This document shows positions 54,378 through 62,884 of a stretch of 64,000 nucleotides of DNA, piece after piece; the stretch's first letter is position 1; the number at the start of each line of letters is the position of its first letter. Source of the stretch: Arthrobacter sp. Bi83. GTDB taxonomy: Bacteria > Actinomycetota > Actinomycetes > Actinomycetales > Micrococcaceae. The DNA is taken from positions 27,295 to 91,294 of the forward strand of contig NZ_CAKKLY010000014.1 of assembly GCF_918698095.1 (NCBI RefSeq), written 5' to 3'. The notes below the pieces were generated by a model, which worked only from the letters and a program-made list of their open reading frames with translations, had not been told where the DNA came from and searched no databases. Position numbers and translations under genes: made by a program.

Positions 54378-55393
54378 GCACCGCCGCAGTCAAGACCACC
54401 GCAGTGAAGGCCACCGCACCGAAGCTGAAGACCTCGGCCATGATCGCGTCCTTCGCCGATCCCGGCCAAAAGACCGCTTCCGCCCCGTTCGGACACGCGC
54501 TGGTCAAGGCCGCACAGGAAAACGATCGGATCGTCGGCCTCACCGCGGACCTGGGCAAGTACACGGACATGCACATCTTCGCCCAGGCCTTCCCGGAACG
54601 GTTCTTCCAGATGGGAATGGCCGAACAGCTGCTCTTCGGCGCCGCCGCCGGATTTGCGGAGACCGGCCTGGTGCCGTTCGCCTCCACCTACTCCGTTTTC
54701 GCTGCCCGCCGCGCCTACGACTTCCTCTGCCTGGACAGCGCCGAACCGAACCTCAACGTGAACATCGTGGGCGGCCTCCCCGGCCTGACCACCGGCTATG
54801 GCCCCAGCCACCAGGCCACCGAGGACATGGCCATCTTCCGCGGCATGCCCAACCTGACCATCGTGGACCCCTGCGACTCAATCGACATAGAACAGGCGGT
54901 CCCCCAACTGGCGGCCAGTGAAGGCCCCACCTACCTGCGGCTGCTTCGCGGCAATGTCCCCACCGTCCTGGACGAATACGGCTACACGTTCGAACTCGGC
55001 AAAGCCAAAGTCCTGCGCGGCGGCAATGACGTCGTCTTCATCTCCAGCGGGCTGATGACCATGCGAGCACTTCAGGCTGCCAAGGCCCTCGCAGCACACA
55101 ACGTCGATGTCGCCGTCGTCCATGCACCCACCATCAAGCCGTTCGACGCCGCTACGGTCCTGGCCGAACTGAACACGGACCGGCTGGCAGTGACGCTGGA
55201 AAACCACAGCGTCATAGGCGGGCTGTTCGAAACAGTCGCCTCCGCGGTCGTCACGGCCGGACTCGGCAAGCGCGTAGTGCCTGTGGCGCTGCCGGACGAG
55301 TTCCTCGACGCCGGCGCCCTGCCCACACTGCACGAGCGCTACGGGCTGTCCGTGCAGCGCATCGTGGCCAAGGTCCTCGCCGAACTCGGCTAG
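54374..55393 (+). CDS. Transketolase, C-terminal (pyrimidine-binding and regulatory) subunit
   Basis: 339 aa. The catalytic Glu is in FQMGMAEQLLFGAAAGFAETGL, followed by PFASTYSVFAARRAYDFL and the GGLPGLTTGYGPSHQATEDMA segment. Residues about 215-339 are the transketolase C-terminal domain. The first 25 residues are a basic Ala/Thr/Lys-rich extension. With the N-terminal subunit it forms a heterotetramer that moves a two-carbon ketol unit. Split transketolases of this kind usually serve dedicated catabolic routes, for example apiose or sulfoquinovose degradation, rather than the pentose phosphate pathway. Confidence 0.92.
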   Translation: MSTAAVKTTAVKATAPKLKTSAMIASFADPGQKTASAPFGHALVKAAQENDRIVGLTADLGKYTDMHIFAQAFPERFFQMGMAEQLLFGAAAGFAETGLVPFASTYSVFAARRAYDFLCLDSAEPNLNVNIVGGLPGLTTGYGPSHQATEDMAIFRGMPNLTIVDPCDSIDIEQAVPQLAASEGPTYLRLLRGNVPTVLDEYGYTFELGKAKVLRGGNDVVFISSGLMTMRALQAAKALAAHNVDVAVVHAPTIKPFDAATVLAELNTDRLAVTLENHSVIGGLFETVASAVVTAGLGKRVVPVALPDEFLDAGALPTLHERYGLSVQRIVAKVLAELG

Positions 55394-55404
55394 GACTGAA
55401 AGCC

Positions 55405-55447
55405 GCAGCAGCGCGGGGCGGGCCCCATACCCGCCCCGCGCTGCTGC
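55405..55447 (+). terminator. Strong hairpin after the transketolase operon
   Basis: Perfect 18-bp stem (55405-55422 with 55430-55447), seven-base loop. The arm GCAGCAGCGCGGGGC resembles the outer arm of the dispersed hairpin element, but there is no T run. It sits between the transketolase operon and the gntR gene. Confidence 0.75.
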
Positions 55448-55469
55448 CGTAAGATCAAAACATACGACT

Positions 55470-55482
55470 GTAAACAGTCGAC
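55470..55482. promoter_or_regulatory. 13-bp GntR operator before the gntR gene
   Basis: GTAAACAGTCGAC, 18 bases before the ATG of the regulator. The presence of the motif at its own promoter supports the adjacent GntR as the DNA-binding protein and suggests autoregulation. Confidence 0.78.
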
Positions 55483-55500
55483 CCCTGACATTGAGGAACG

Positions 55501-56166
55501 ATGATGGCCGCCGGAGCACCCGCAACCCTGCTGGGACTGCAAAAGAAAAGCCTCCGCGAGCAGGCGCTTTCCGCGCTGCGCACCGCCATCACCAGCGGCG
55601 AGCTGGAACCGGGCAAGCACTTGGTGGAAACGGAACTGTCCGACATGCTGCAGATCAGCCGCGGTACCCTCCGCGAGGCCCTGCGCCAGTTGGAGCAGGA
55701 AGGTTTGCTGTCCGCCGGCCCGCGGGGACGCCTGTCGGTCCGCCACCTGGATGCCAAGGAAATCCGCGACATCTTCTCCGTACGTGCCGCCCTCGAATCC
55801 TTGGCCGCCCGCACGCTGTGCGAACTGCCGGATCGCCAGCACGTCATCGCATCACTGCGTACCGCCATCGAAGTAATGGCGGCCGCGACAAAGGGCACCC
55901 TCGAAGAGCGCATCGAAACCGACATGGACTTCCACCGCACCCTGTGCCGCCTCACCGGCAACGAGACCCTGCTCCACTCCTGGGAAGCCTTGGAGGGGTC
56001 TATCCGGATGTCCATCATGTTCGCCGGCCTGGAAAAGGGTGTTTCGAACATGAGCGTGGACCGGCACCACGACATCGTGGCCGCCATTGAAACCGGCGAC
56101 GCCTCCCTGGCACGCAAGACCATCCGCGAACACATGGACACCGCGGCCGACAACCTGGTCGCCTAG
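55501..56166 (+). CDS. GntR-family regulator (FCD subfamily) of the split-transketolase module
   Basis: 221 aa. Winged helix SLREQALSALRTAITSGELEPGKHLVETELSDMLQISRGTLREALRQLEQEGLL at about 17-70, followed by an FCD domain (IFSVRAALESLAAR, DMDFHRTLCRLTGNE, RHHDIVAAIETGD). TGAGGAACG precedes the ATG; a second ATG follows directly. Four matching 13-bp sites lie in the three promoters of this module, so its regulon can be drawn with some confidence. The inducer is presumably the substrate or an intermediate. Confidence 0.92.
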   Translation: MMAAGAPATLLGLQKKSLREQALSALRTAITSGELEPGKHLVETELSDMLQISRGTLREALRQLEQEGLLSAGPRGRLSVRHLDAKEIRDIFSVRAALESLAARTLCELPDRQHVIASLRTAIEVMAAATKGTLEERIETDMDFHRTLCRLTGNETLLHSWEALEGSIRMSIMFAGLEKGVSNMSVDRHHDIVAAIETGDASLARKTIREHMDTAADNLVA

Positions 56167-56229
56167 GGGCGCCGCCCACTGCGGGGAGGCGAGTGGATTC
56201 GGCTGCCGCCAGCGTCTAGCGTGAGTTCT

Positions 56230-57021
56230 ATGTCCACGTCCGATGCTCTTACGAAGTCCAGCAGCAACCCATTGCTTGTTCTCGGAAAAATATCCTCAAT
56301 CCTGGATGCTTTCTCCCTGTCCAAGCCGGTCTTGTCGCTGAGTGACATCCGCGAGCACACGGGGATGCCGACCTCCACTGTCCAGCGGCTTGTCACGAAT
56401 CTGATGTCCCAGGGATTCCTTGACCGGGAGGACGATGCCTACCGCATCGGAATGCGCATGGCCTTCTGGGCGGCTCCGGCAACTCGCGGAATGGAAGTCA
56501 TAGACATCCTGAGTCCGCTGCTCAAGACGCTGCGTGACACCACGGGCGAGACTGCGTGTTTCTTCAAGGCAGAGCAGCATTACCGCGTTTGCGTGGCCAT
56601 GGCAGACACGCGCCATGCGCTTCGGCGCGAGATGCACCTTGGCAAGGTTCTTCCACTGCACGCGGGCTCCGCCGGACGCGTACTTTTGGCGTGGGATCAG
56701 GATCTGATGGACGCCGTCCTGCGGGATCCTTTGGAGTCCATCACGGAATCCACAATCACCAGCTCCGAGGATTTGGAAGCCGCGGTTAAGAAGACGCGGG
56801 TGGACGGGTTTGCCATAACCGTGGGTGAGCGCGAAGACGGAGCCTCGGGTCTTTCGGCTCCCGTATTCGATTCGGCAGCCGGACTGGTGGGGGCAGTAAC
56901 CATCAGCGGGCCCACCCTGCGGATGCCGCTGGAGACCTGTGAATCCTGGCTGGAGCCCCTGCTTGCCACAGCAGAGCACATGACGAGACTAATTGGTGGC
57001 CGGTTTCCTGGCGAGACCTAA
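56230..57021 (+). CDS. IclR-family transcriptional regulator
   Basis: 263 aa from the ATG at 56230; a GTG three codons earlier is equally possible and neither has a clear ribosome site. The winged helix (ILDAFSLSKPVLSLSDIREHTGMPTSTVQRLVTNLMSQGFLDRE) is at about 25-75. The effector domain has TRHALRREMHLGKVLPLHAGSAGRVLLAW and GASGLSAPVFDSAAGLVGAVTISGP, typical of IclR. It converges on the D-2-hydroxyacid dehydrogenase gene with a 24-base gap and is the likely regulator of that operon. Confidence 0.9.
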   Translation: MSTSDALTKSSSNPLLVLGKISSILDAFSLSKPVLSLSDIREHTGMPTSTVQRLVTNLMSQGFLDREDDAYRIGMRMAFWAAPATRGMEVIDILSPLLKTLRDTTGETACFFKAEQHYRVCVAMADTRHALRREMHLGKVLPLHAGSAGRVLLAWDQDLMDAVLRDPLESITESTITSSEDLEAAVKKTRVDGFAITVGEREDGASGLSAPVFDSAAGLVGAVTISGPTLRMPLETCESWLEPLLATAEHMTRLIGGRFPGET

Positions 57022-57045
57022 CGCTCGCAAGGAAACGCGGGCCCG

Positions 57046-58035
57046 TCATGCGCTGGCGAGGTAGTTGACCGCATGGGGCGGGGTGCGTCCTTCGGCGATG
57101 GCCACCGCATTCAGCGCGCTGAGGCGGGCCATTTCGCTGCGGACGGGAACTGTGGCGCTGCCGACATGCGGGAGGAGGACCGTGTTCGGCAGCTCAGCCA
57201 GGCCGGGAGCCAGCTTCGGTTCGTCCTCGAATACGTCCAGTCCGGCGCCGGCGATGACGCCGCTGCGGAGGGCATCCACGAGGGCCGTCTCGTCTACGAT
57301 CGGCCCGCGGGCGGTGTTGATCAGGATGGCATCGGGCTTCATGCGCTCCAGCACGTCTGCGTCCACCAGATGCCGGGTCTGGTCGCTGAGCGGGACGTGC
57401 AGGGAGAGGAAGTCGCTGCGCTCCACCAGCTCGTCCCACGGCGCCTGCCGGACGTTGCCCGCAAACTCGCCGAGTTCCGCCGCGCTGACGGGACGGTCAC
57501 CCGGAGGCCGGGGCGAGAAGAGCACCTGCATGCCGAACCCCAGCGCGCGCCGGGCCGTGGCGCGGGCAATCCGTCCGAAGCCGGCCAGACCCAGCACCGC
57601 GCCGGAGACGTCGCGGCCCAGCAGGAGCTCCGGTTCCCAGCCCAGGAACTTTCCGTCGCGGACCAGCCGGTCGGCCTCGACCACGCGGCGCGCCGTGCCC
57701 AGGATGAGCAGCATGGCGATGTCGGCCGTCGCGTCCGTCAGCACGCCGGGGGTGTTGCCGATCATGATGCCGCGCCGGGTGGCGGCCTCAATGTCGATGT
57801 TGTTGTACCCGACGGCGAAGTTGGACACGCCCCGCAGGCGGGCGCCGGCCAGCAGCGGCGCGTCGATGACATCGCGCAGCTGGGTGAGGACGACGTCGAA
57901 ATCGCCTGAGGCGCACAGCGCCGCCAAGGCATCGTAGTCAGGCGGGTCGGGCAGAACGGTGACCCGGCCGGCGTCGGACAGCAGTTGGAGTCCGGGTTCC
58001 GGAATGGCGGTGGTGACCAGGAAACTGTTGCCCAC
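57046..58035 (-). CDS. D-2-hydroxyacid dehydrogenase (glyoxylate/hydroxypyruvate reductase-like)
   Basis: 329 aa from a GTG at 58035, three bases after the lyase stop; the ribosome site GGAGAC is inside the 3' end of the lyase gene. The NAD motif is GLAGFGRIARATARRALGFG at about 150-170. The catalytic Arg (NTARGPIVDE), Glu (DVFEDEPKL) and His (LPHVGSAT) are all present, and VSNFAVGYNNIDIEAATRRGI is the expected substrate-domain signature. The frame is open well upstream but overlaps the lyase. It probably reduces the 2-oxo acid released by the lyase, or oxidises the incoming hydroxy acid. Confidence 0.9.
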   Translation of the reverse strand: MGNSFLVTTAIPEPGLQLLSDAGRVTVLPDPPDYDALAALCASGDFDVVLTQLRDVIDAPLLAGARLRGVSNFAVGYNNIDIEAATRRGIMIGNTPGVLTDATADIAMLLILGTARRVVEADRLVRDGKFLGWEPELLLGRDVSGAVLGLAGFGRIARATARRALGFGMQVLFSPRPPGDRPVSAAELGEFAGNVRQAPWDELVERSDFLSLHVPLSDQTRHLVDADVLERMKPDAILINTARGPIVDETALVDALRSGVIAGAGLDVFEDEPKLAPGLAELPNTVLLPHVGSATVPVRSEMARLSALNAVAIAEGRTPPHAVNYLASA

Positions 58036-58037
58036 GC

Positions 58038-59027
58038 TTAGTTGTCTCCTGAGGTGCAGGGTGTGGGAGTTGTGCTGTCTGACTGGAGGACCCAGTCGAA
58101 GGCTGCGGCGTTGGACCGGGCGCCTTGGGCAGCTTTGGAGCGGTTGGGCTCGCCCAGTTCGGCAAGCAGCTTCTCGGAAAGGACCACCAGTTCCCCGAAA
58201 ATTTCCGTGGTCAGCCATCCGGGCCGGGTGGCGAAGAGGATGTCCTCGCTCGACGTGTTGCCACTGGCGCCCGGGGCAAAGGGGCAGCCGCCCAGGCCGC
58301 CGAGCGCGCCATCCACCATGGCGGCGCCGGCCTGGATGGCGGCAAGGGTGTTGGCCACGCCCAGGCCCCACGTGTCGTGGCCGTGGTAGACGATCCGCCG
58401 GGCCGGGGATTCTTCCCGGACCCGGGCGATCAGCCCCGACACCTGGGCCGGGACGGCCTGCCCGAGGGTGTCGCAGAGAACGATGTCCGTGGTGCCCTCG
58501 GCGCGGGGGTCGTTGGCGATGGCCAGGACTCGTTCCTCGGGCACCATTCCCTCGAACGGGCAGGTGAATGACGTGGCGATGCAGAGCTGGATCTGCCCGC
58601 CAACGGCCTTGGCGTACGCGACCGCCTCAGGCAGGGCAGCGAGGCTTTCCTCCGTGGTGCGGCCGATGTTCGCCTTGTTGTGCGAGTCCGACGCCGACAG
58701 GCAGTACTGGAAATTCCTCGCCCCGGCGGCGGCGGCCTTGGCTACATGGCCTGGGGTGGCTACCCAGATCCAGCACTTTTCCAGTTCCCCGGGCGTGAGG
58801 GCCTGGACGACTTCCAGCGTGTTGGCCATGGTGGGGACGAGGTCCGGGCGGGCCATGGATCCAAGTTCAATGGCGGGCACGCCCAGGCGCAGCAGTTCCC
58901 GGACCGTGTCGACTTTGCGTTCGGTGGGGAGAACTTTTCCGGTGAGCTGGAGCCCGTCCCGCAGGGTCACGTCCCTGAGGATGGTGTTGCCCAGCGTTGC
59001 AGCAAGGCTGGTTTCGTGGCGGTTCAT
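58038..59027 (-). CDS. Hydroxymethylglutaryl-CoA lyase-like enzyme
   Basis: 329 aa DRE-TIM metallolyase that cleaves a 3-hydroxyacyl-CoA to acetyl-CoA and an oxo acid. ILRDVTLRDGLQLTGKVLPTERK supplies the catalytic Arg-Asp, VLCDTLGQAVPAQVSGLI and VYHGHDTWGLGVANTLAAIQAGAAMVDGALGGLGGCPFAPGASGN give the metal-ligand His pair and the signature Cys loop. The ATG overlaps the CoA-transferase stop as ATGA. Leucine-degradation genes are absent around it, so the physiological substrate is probably another branched hydroxyacyl-CoA activated by the adjacent CoA-transferase. Confidence 0.88.
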   Translation of the reverse strand: MNRHETSLAATLGNTILRDVTLRDGLQLTGKVLPTERKVDTVRELLRLGVPAIELGSMARPDLVPTMANTLEVVQALTPGELEKCWIWVATPGHVAKAAAAGARNFQYCLSASDSHNKANIGRTTEESLAALPEAVAYAKAVGGQIQLCIATSFTCPFEGMVPEERVLAIANDPRAEGTTDIVLCDTLGQAVPAQVSGLIARVREESPARRIVYHGHDTWGLGVANTLAAIQAGAAMVDGALGGLGGCPFAPGASGNTSSEDILFATRPGWLTTEIFGELVVLSEKLLAELGEPNRSKAAQGARSNAAAFDWVLQSDSTTPTPCTSGDN

Positions 59028-60274
59028 GGCTGGAGGGCCTCCTCGCGGCCGGAGGCCGCACTGATTTCTGCGGGGTCCATGTTGAGGAGCCCGCTGAGAA
59101 TTTCTTCGGTGTTTTCGCCCAGGTCAGGGCCGAGGTTCCGGATGGGGAGAGACTGTTCTCCGATGACGGGGACAATGCCGGGGAACCCGACGCCGGGCAG
59201 GATTTCGTCCCCGGTGGAAACGTCGAATTTCTGGATCATGTTGCGGGCTGTGTACTGGCTGTCGGTGCTGATATCGGCCGCCGTGTAGATGGGGCCGGCA
59301 GGCACGCCGGCGGCATCGAGCGCTGCGAGTGCGTCGGCAGCGTCCAGCTCCCCCGCCCATGTCCCGATGGCCTGGTCCAGTTCTTCGCGCCGCCCCCAGC
59401 GGCCGGCGTTGGTCTGCAACGACGGATCCGTGGCCAGATCAGGACGTCCGATGGTGTGCATGTACCGCTGGTAAATCGAGTCTCCGTTGCCGGCCACGAC
59501 GATGCTTGCGCCGTCCCCGCAGAGGTACGCGTTGGAAGGGGCTATCCCTTCCATCCGGCCGCCGACCCGCTGCCGGTCCACGCCGTACGCCTGGTAGTCC
59601 GGAATGAGCGATTCCATCATGGAGAACATGGCTTCGTTGAGCGCGACGTCGATGACGCGCTCGGTGAGCGGCGCAGCGCCGGCCGCGTCCCGGCGTCGTG
59701 CTTCCCTTTGGTACAGGCTCATCATGGAGCCGAAGGCTGCGTAAAGTCCCGCAATTGAGTCTCCGATGGAGACGCCCACCCGGACCGGTGCGCGGTCCGG
59801 GTCGCCCACCAGGTTGCGGAAGCCTCCGTACGCTTCGGCGACGGCGGCAAAGCCGGGCCGCGCGGACAGCGGGCCCGTCTGCCCGAAGGCCGAGATGCGG
59901 GTGATGATCAGGTCCGGGTTGGCTTCGTTGAGGACTTCGGGGCCATGGCCCCACTTCTCGAGCGTGCCTGGCCGGAAGTTTTCCAGCAGGATGTCCGACT
60001 TTGCAACGAGCGCCAGCACTGCCTGTTTGCCTGCTTCGGTTCGGAGGTCCAGCACCACGGACTTCTTGTTCCGGTTGATCGTCCGATACAGCATGGAAGT
60101 GTCACCCTTGTGCAGGCGCCAGTTGCGCAGCTCGTCGCCGGTTCCGGGCCGCTCGACCTTGATCACTTCGGCACCGAAGTCGGCAAGGAGCCTGCCTGCA
60201 GTGGGCGCTGCTATGTAGTTGCCGAGCTCAAGAACCCGGACTCCCTCCAGGGGTGCGATGCGTGTCTGTGTCAT
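59024..60274 (-). CDS. Class III (CaiB/BaiF) acyl-CoA transferase
   Basis: 416 aa. EGVRVLELGNYIAAPTAGRLLADFGAEVIKVERPGTGDELRNW is the N-terminal family signature, NRNKKSVVLDLRTEAGK follows, and Asp172 in VSIGDSIAGLYAAFG is the expected catalytic aspartate. It should activate a carboxylic acid by moving CoA from a donor such as succinyl-CoA or acetyl-CoA, feeding the HMG-CoA-lyase-like enzyme encoded next. First enzymatic gene after the permease, with a 45-base gap. Confidence 0.93.
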   Translation of the reverse strand: MTQTRIAPLEGVRVLELGNYIAAPTAGRLLADFGAEVIKVERPGTGDELRNWRLHKGDTSMLYRTINRNKKSVVLDLRTEAGKQAVLALVAKSDILLENFRPGTLEKWGHGPEVLNEANPDLIITRISAFGQTGPLSARPGFAAVAEAYGGFRNLVGDPDRAPVRVGVSIGDSIAGLYAAFGSMMSLYQREARRRDAAGAAPLTERVIDVALNEAMFSMMESLIPDYQAYGVDRQRVGGRMEGIAPSNAYLCGDGASIVVAGNGDSIYQRYMHTIGRPDLATDPSLQTNAGRWGRREELDQAIGTWAGELDAADALAALDAAGVPAGPIYTAADISTDSQYTARNMIQKFDVSTGDEILPGVGFPGIVPVIGEQSLPIRNLGPDLGENTEEILSGLLNMDPAEISAASGREEALQP

Positions 60275-60319
60275 GTCGTTCTTCTTTCGTGCAGGTTCTT
60301 ACCGGGGACGTGCGCCCGG

Positions 60320-61770
60320 TCAGAAGAGCAGGCTCATGGGCATGATCAGCAGGATGGCGACGACGGAGGCCACCGACACCCCGACGGTCACCGACTTCAG
60401 CGCACCCCGCACGCTCTGCCCCAGCAGTGACTGCAGGAGCCAGAAGGTGTTGCTGGTGACGTGGACCATGAACAGAGATCCAGCGCCGGCCGACAGGGCG
60501 AGGAGGACAGGATCCAGTCCGATGGCAGGAGCAATCGGAGCCAGCAACCCGGCTGCGGTGATGGCGGACAGCGTGACGGAGCCGACGGCGATGTGCAGCA
60601 CCGCCGCGATGGCCCAGACGACGAGGAGCGGGGCGACGGTGCTCGCCGAGAAGAAGCCGCCCAGGATGTGACCGAGGCCGGCAGCGGCGACTGTTGCAGC
60701 CAGTGACCCTCCTACGCCGGTGAGGATCAGGATCTGTCCGCTTTCCTTAAAGCCGACGGTGATGGCCTGCTCGACGCGTTGCTGGCCGATGGCAGAACGG
60801 GTGACGAGGCAGGTGCCGATCAGGCCGATAAGCAGGGCAATGACCGGCTCGCCCAGGAGCTGAAGCCAGGGCAGGTCGAGCTTGAGAATCTGCAGAATAG
60901 CGCCGGCTCCGATGAGGAGCAGTGAGGTCAGGAGCGGCGCGAAAAGCAGGATGAGCGGCGCCTGCTTTTCTTCGCGTCCGCCACGGCAACGGCCGCGCCG
61001 GCCAGTCGGGCACCAGGACCGTCGGAGCCGGGGGTGCGTCCGCCAGGTGACGCTGAAGCGGAAGCCTTGGTGCCGCCGTCGTACGCTTCCTCTTCACCTT
61101 CCTGGTCGTCCTCCTCCACGAAGGTGTGGTCCTCATCCTTCGCTTCGTTCCAGAAACCGCGGCGGAAGAGGAACGTCATGATGGCAATGGAAATGATGAT
61201 GGTCGGGATGACCAGGAGCAGGCCGAAGAACAGCATTTTTCCGAGCGGCACATTGAGCAGGCCGGCAAGGGCCAGGGAGGCGACGCCGGGAACCGTGAAG
61301 ACGATGCCGCATTCGAGGGCGATGGCCATGGCGGTTGCCATCCGGGCGGTGCCGAGTTTGCCGATCTTCGGTGCCAGCTTGCGTGCCAAGGGAGCGGAGA
61401 TGACGAGGAGCACGTCCAGGAAAATGGATTGCAGGACCGTTCCGATCGCGAGGCCCATGGTGTAGGGCAGGCGCTTGGGGCCGAACGTATTCAGCAAGTG
61501 CTCCACGAGGCGCCGGATCGCGCCGCTCCGGTTGAGGATGGAGCCCATCAGCACACCGAAGGCGATGAGCAAGCCCACATCCACCATGATGTCACCGAAA
61601 CCGGAGGTGATGGTCTTGACTGTTTTCTCGACGCCGAGGCCGGCGGCGAGGCCCAGGTACACCGAGCCGATGACCAGGGCGATGACGGGATTGACTCTGA
61701 AACGGACGATCAGCACGACGGCGGCTAAAACCGCCACTGCCGTATTGATCAGTACAGCTATGTCTGACAT
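60320..61770 (-). pseudogene. GntP-family gluconate/organic acid permease, frameshifted
   Basis: The N-terminal part reads from an ATG at 61770 to a stop at 60928 and contains DIAVLINTAVAVLAAVVLIVRFRVNPVIALVIGS and the GntP motif DVGLLIAFGVLMGSILNRSG. Its last residues (ADAKKSRRRSSCFSRRS) are out of family. In another frame the expected sequence resumes at about 60973 (EEKQAPLILLFAPLLTSLLLIGAG) and continues with no stop to 60320, ending VVAILLIMPMSLLF. The shift is equivalent to -1 and lies close to GAAGAAAAGC. It is in or near the central acidic cytoplasmic linker. It is either a real inactivating mutation, a sequencing error, or less likely programmed slippage. The intact protein would be about 480 aa and would import the acid used by the downstream genes. 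Confidence 0.85.
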
Positions 61771-62083
61771 GGGGAATCCGATCGTGAGGCCTTCCACATT
61801 GAAGGCTTGGGAGCAGATGGGCGCCGTGAGGAGGGCCACATCGCTCAACCCATATTATGGGATTAAACTCATATTGCAAGACGTTCCGGAAGGAGGCTTC
61901 GTCTGTGACGTTCGGTTGGCGACCCCTCGAGCCCGCTCGGTCCGGCCGCCTACTACCCGACGGCGGCGTCGGCGGGCAATTGTGTAGAGGGCTTCTGCTT
62001 CTGGACTATGCCCTCGCTGATCAGCTGGTTGGCTCCGCTTTTCTACTAGGCTGAACCTCACACGTGACGGACAGGAGGCTGAA
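61771..62083. other. Divergent promoter region with an IclR-type palindrome
   Basis: About 310 bases between the GntP permease and the AlkD-like gene. It contains the perfect palindrome at 61849-61861 and an AT-richer stretch around 61850-61880, unusual for this window and probably the promoter of the permease/CoA-transferase operon. No coding frame is convincing. Confidence 0.5.
61849..61861. promoter_or_regulatory. Candidate IclR operator of the CoA-transferase operon
   Basis: Perfect inverted repeat CCCATA-T-TATGGG, about 80 bases before the permease ATG. The only IclR gene in the window is at the far end of the same operon, so it is the presumed binder. Assignment is inferred. Confidence 0.55.
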
Positions 62084-62755
62084 ATGGCCGAGAGTGCGAT
62101 GGCCGAGGTGATGGCCGAGTTGGCCGCGCTCGAGGACCCGAGGGCCCGCGAGGTGAACGAGAGACACGGTGACGATCACGGTGTGAACCTCAGCAAACTG
62201 CGCACGCTCGCGAAGCGGCTGAAGACGCAGCAGGATCTAGCGCGCCAGCTCTGGGAGACGGGTGACACTTCAGCGAAACTGCTGGCGATCCTGATCTGCC
62301 GGCCGAAGGCGTTCGAGCGTGACGAGTTGGACCTCATGTTGCGCGAGGCACGCACTCCCAAGGTGCACGACTGGCTCGTGAACTACGTGGTGAAGAAGAA
62401 CCCGCACTCAGAAGAGCTGCGCCTGGCCTGGTTCGCCGATGTGGATCCAGTGGCCGCGAGTGCCGGCTGGGCGCTGACCGCCGAACGCGTGGCGAAAATA
62501 CCCGATGGCCTCGACCTCGCTGGACTGCTCGATGTCATCGAGGCGGAGATGAGAGACGCGCCGGCTCGCCTGCAGTGGGCGATGAACCACTGCCTTGCTC
62601 AGATCGGGATCGGGCACGCCGAGTACCGCGCCCGTGCAATCGACATCGGTGAGCGCCTGGAGGTGCTCAAGGATTACCCGACTCCCCCGGGCTGCACGTC
62701 CCCGTTCGCGCCCATCTGGATCACCGAGATGGTGCGACGACTGCACGTTCGGTAG
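62084..62755 (+). CDS. DNA alkylation repair (AlkD-like) HEAT-repeat protein
   Basis: 223 aa, all-helical. NERHGDDHGVNLSKLRTLAKRLKTQQDLARQLWETGDTSAKLLAILICRP and VHDWLVNYVVKKNPHSEELRLAWF fit the helical-repeat fold of AlkC/AlkD DNA glycosylase-like proteins, and actinobacterial proteins with this start are usually annotated as DNA alkylation repair. AlkD removes 3-methyladenine and 7-methylguanine without base flipping. I cannot confirm the catalytic Asp and Trp from sequence alone, so activity is unproven. Confidence 0.75.
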   Translation: MAESAMAEVMAELAALEDPRAREVNERHGDDHGVNLSKLRTLAKRLKTQQDLARQLWETGDTSAKLLAILICRPKAFERDELDLMLREARTPKVHDWLVNYVVKKNPHSEELRLAWFADVDPVAASAGWALTAERVAKIPDGLDLAGLLDVIEAEMRDAPARLQWAMNHCLAQIGIGHAEYRARAIDIGERLEVLKDYPTPPGCTSPFAPIWITEMVRRLHVR

Positions 62756-62884
62756 GAAGGTTCGCGCTCACGCTTGGGCCGCTGCCGGCCTTGGCGCAGC
62801 GGAAAAATCAAGGGTTCCAGTGGCTGCCTGACGGCCAAGGACATGACCCCTTGAAACGCCCGCGTGCTCGGGCACTGCACGACA

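Noticed and set aside
58036..58371. Upstream extension of the D-2-hydroxyacid dehydrogenase frame
   Set aside because: It overlaps the 3' part of the lyase gene; the family starts at the GTG at 58035.
60973..60985. Programmed -1 frameshifting in the GntP gene
   Set aside because: GAAGAAAAGC is A-rich but does not form a standard X-XXY-YYZ heptamer in the correct frame, and I see no defined downstream pseudoknot; mutation or sequencing error is simpler.
60747..61136. Minus-strand 129-codon open frame inside the GntP gene
   Set aside because: It is in the third frame and Arg/Pro-rich; the two other frames carry the real permease halves.
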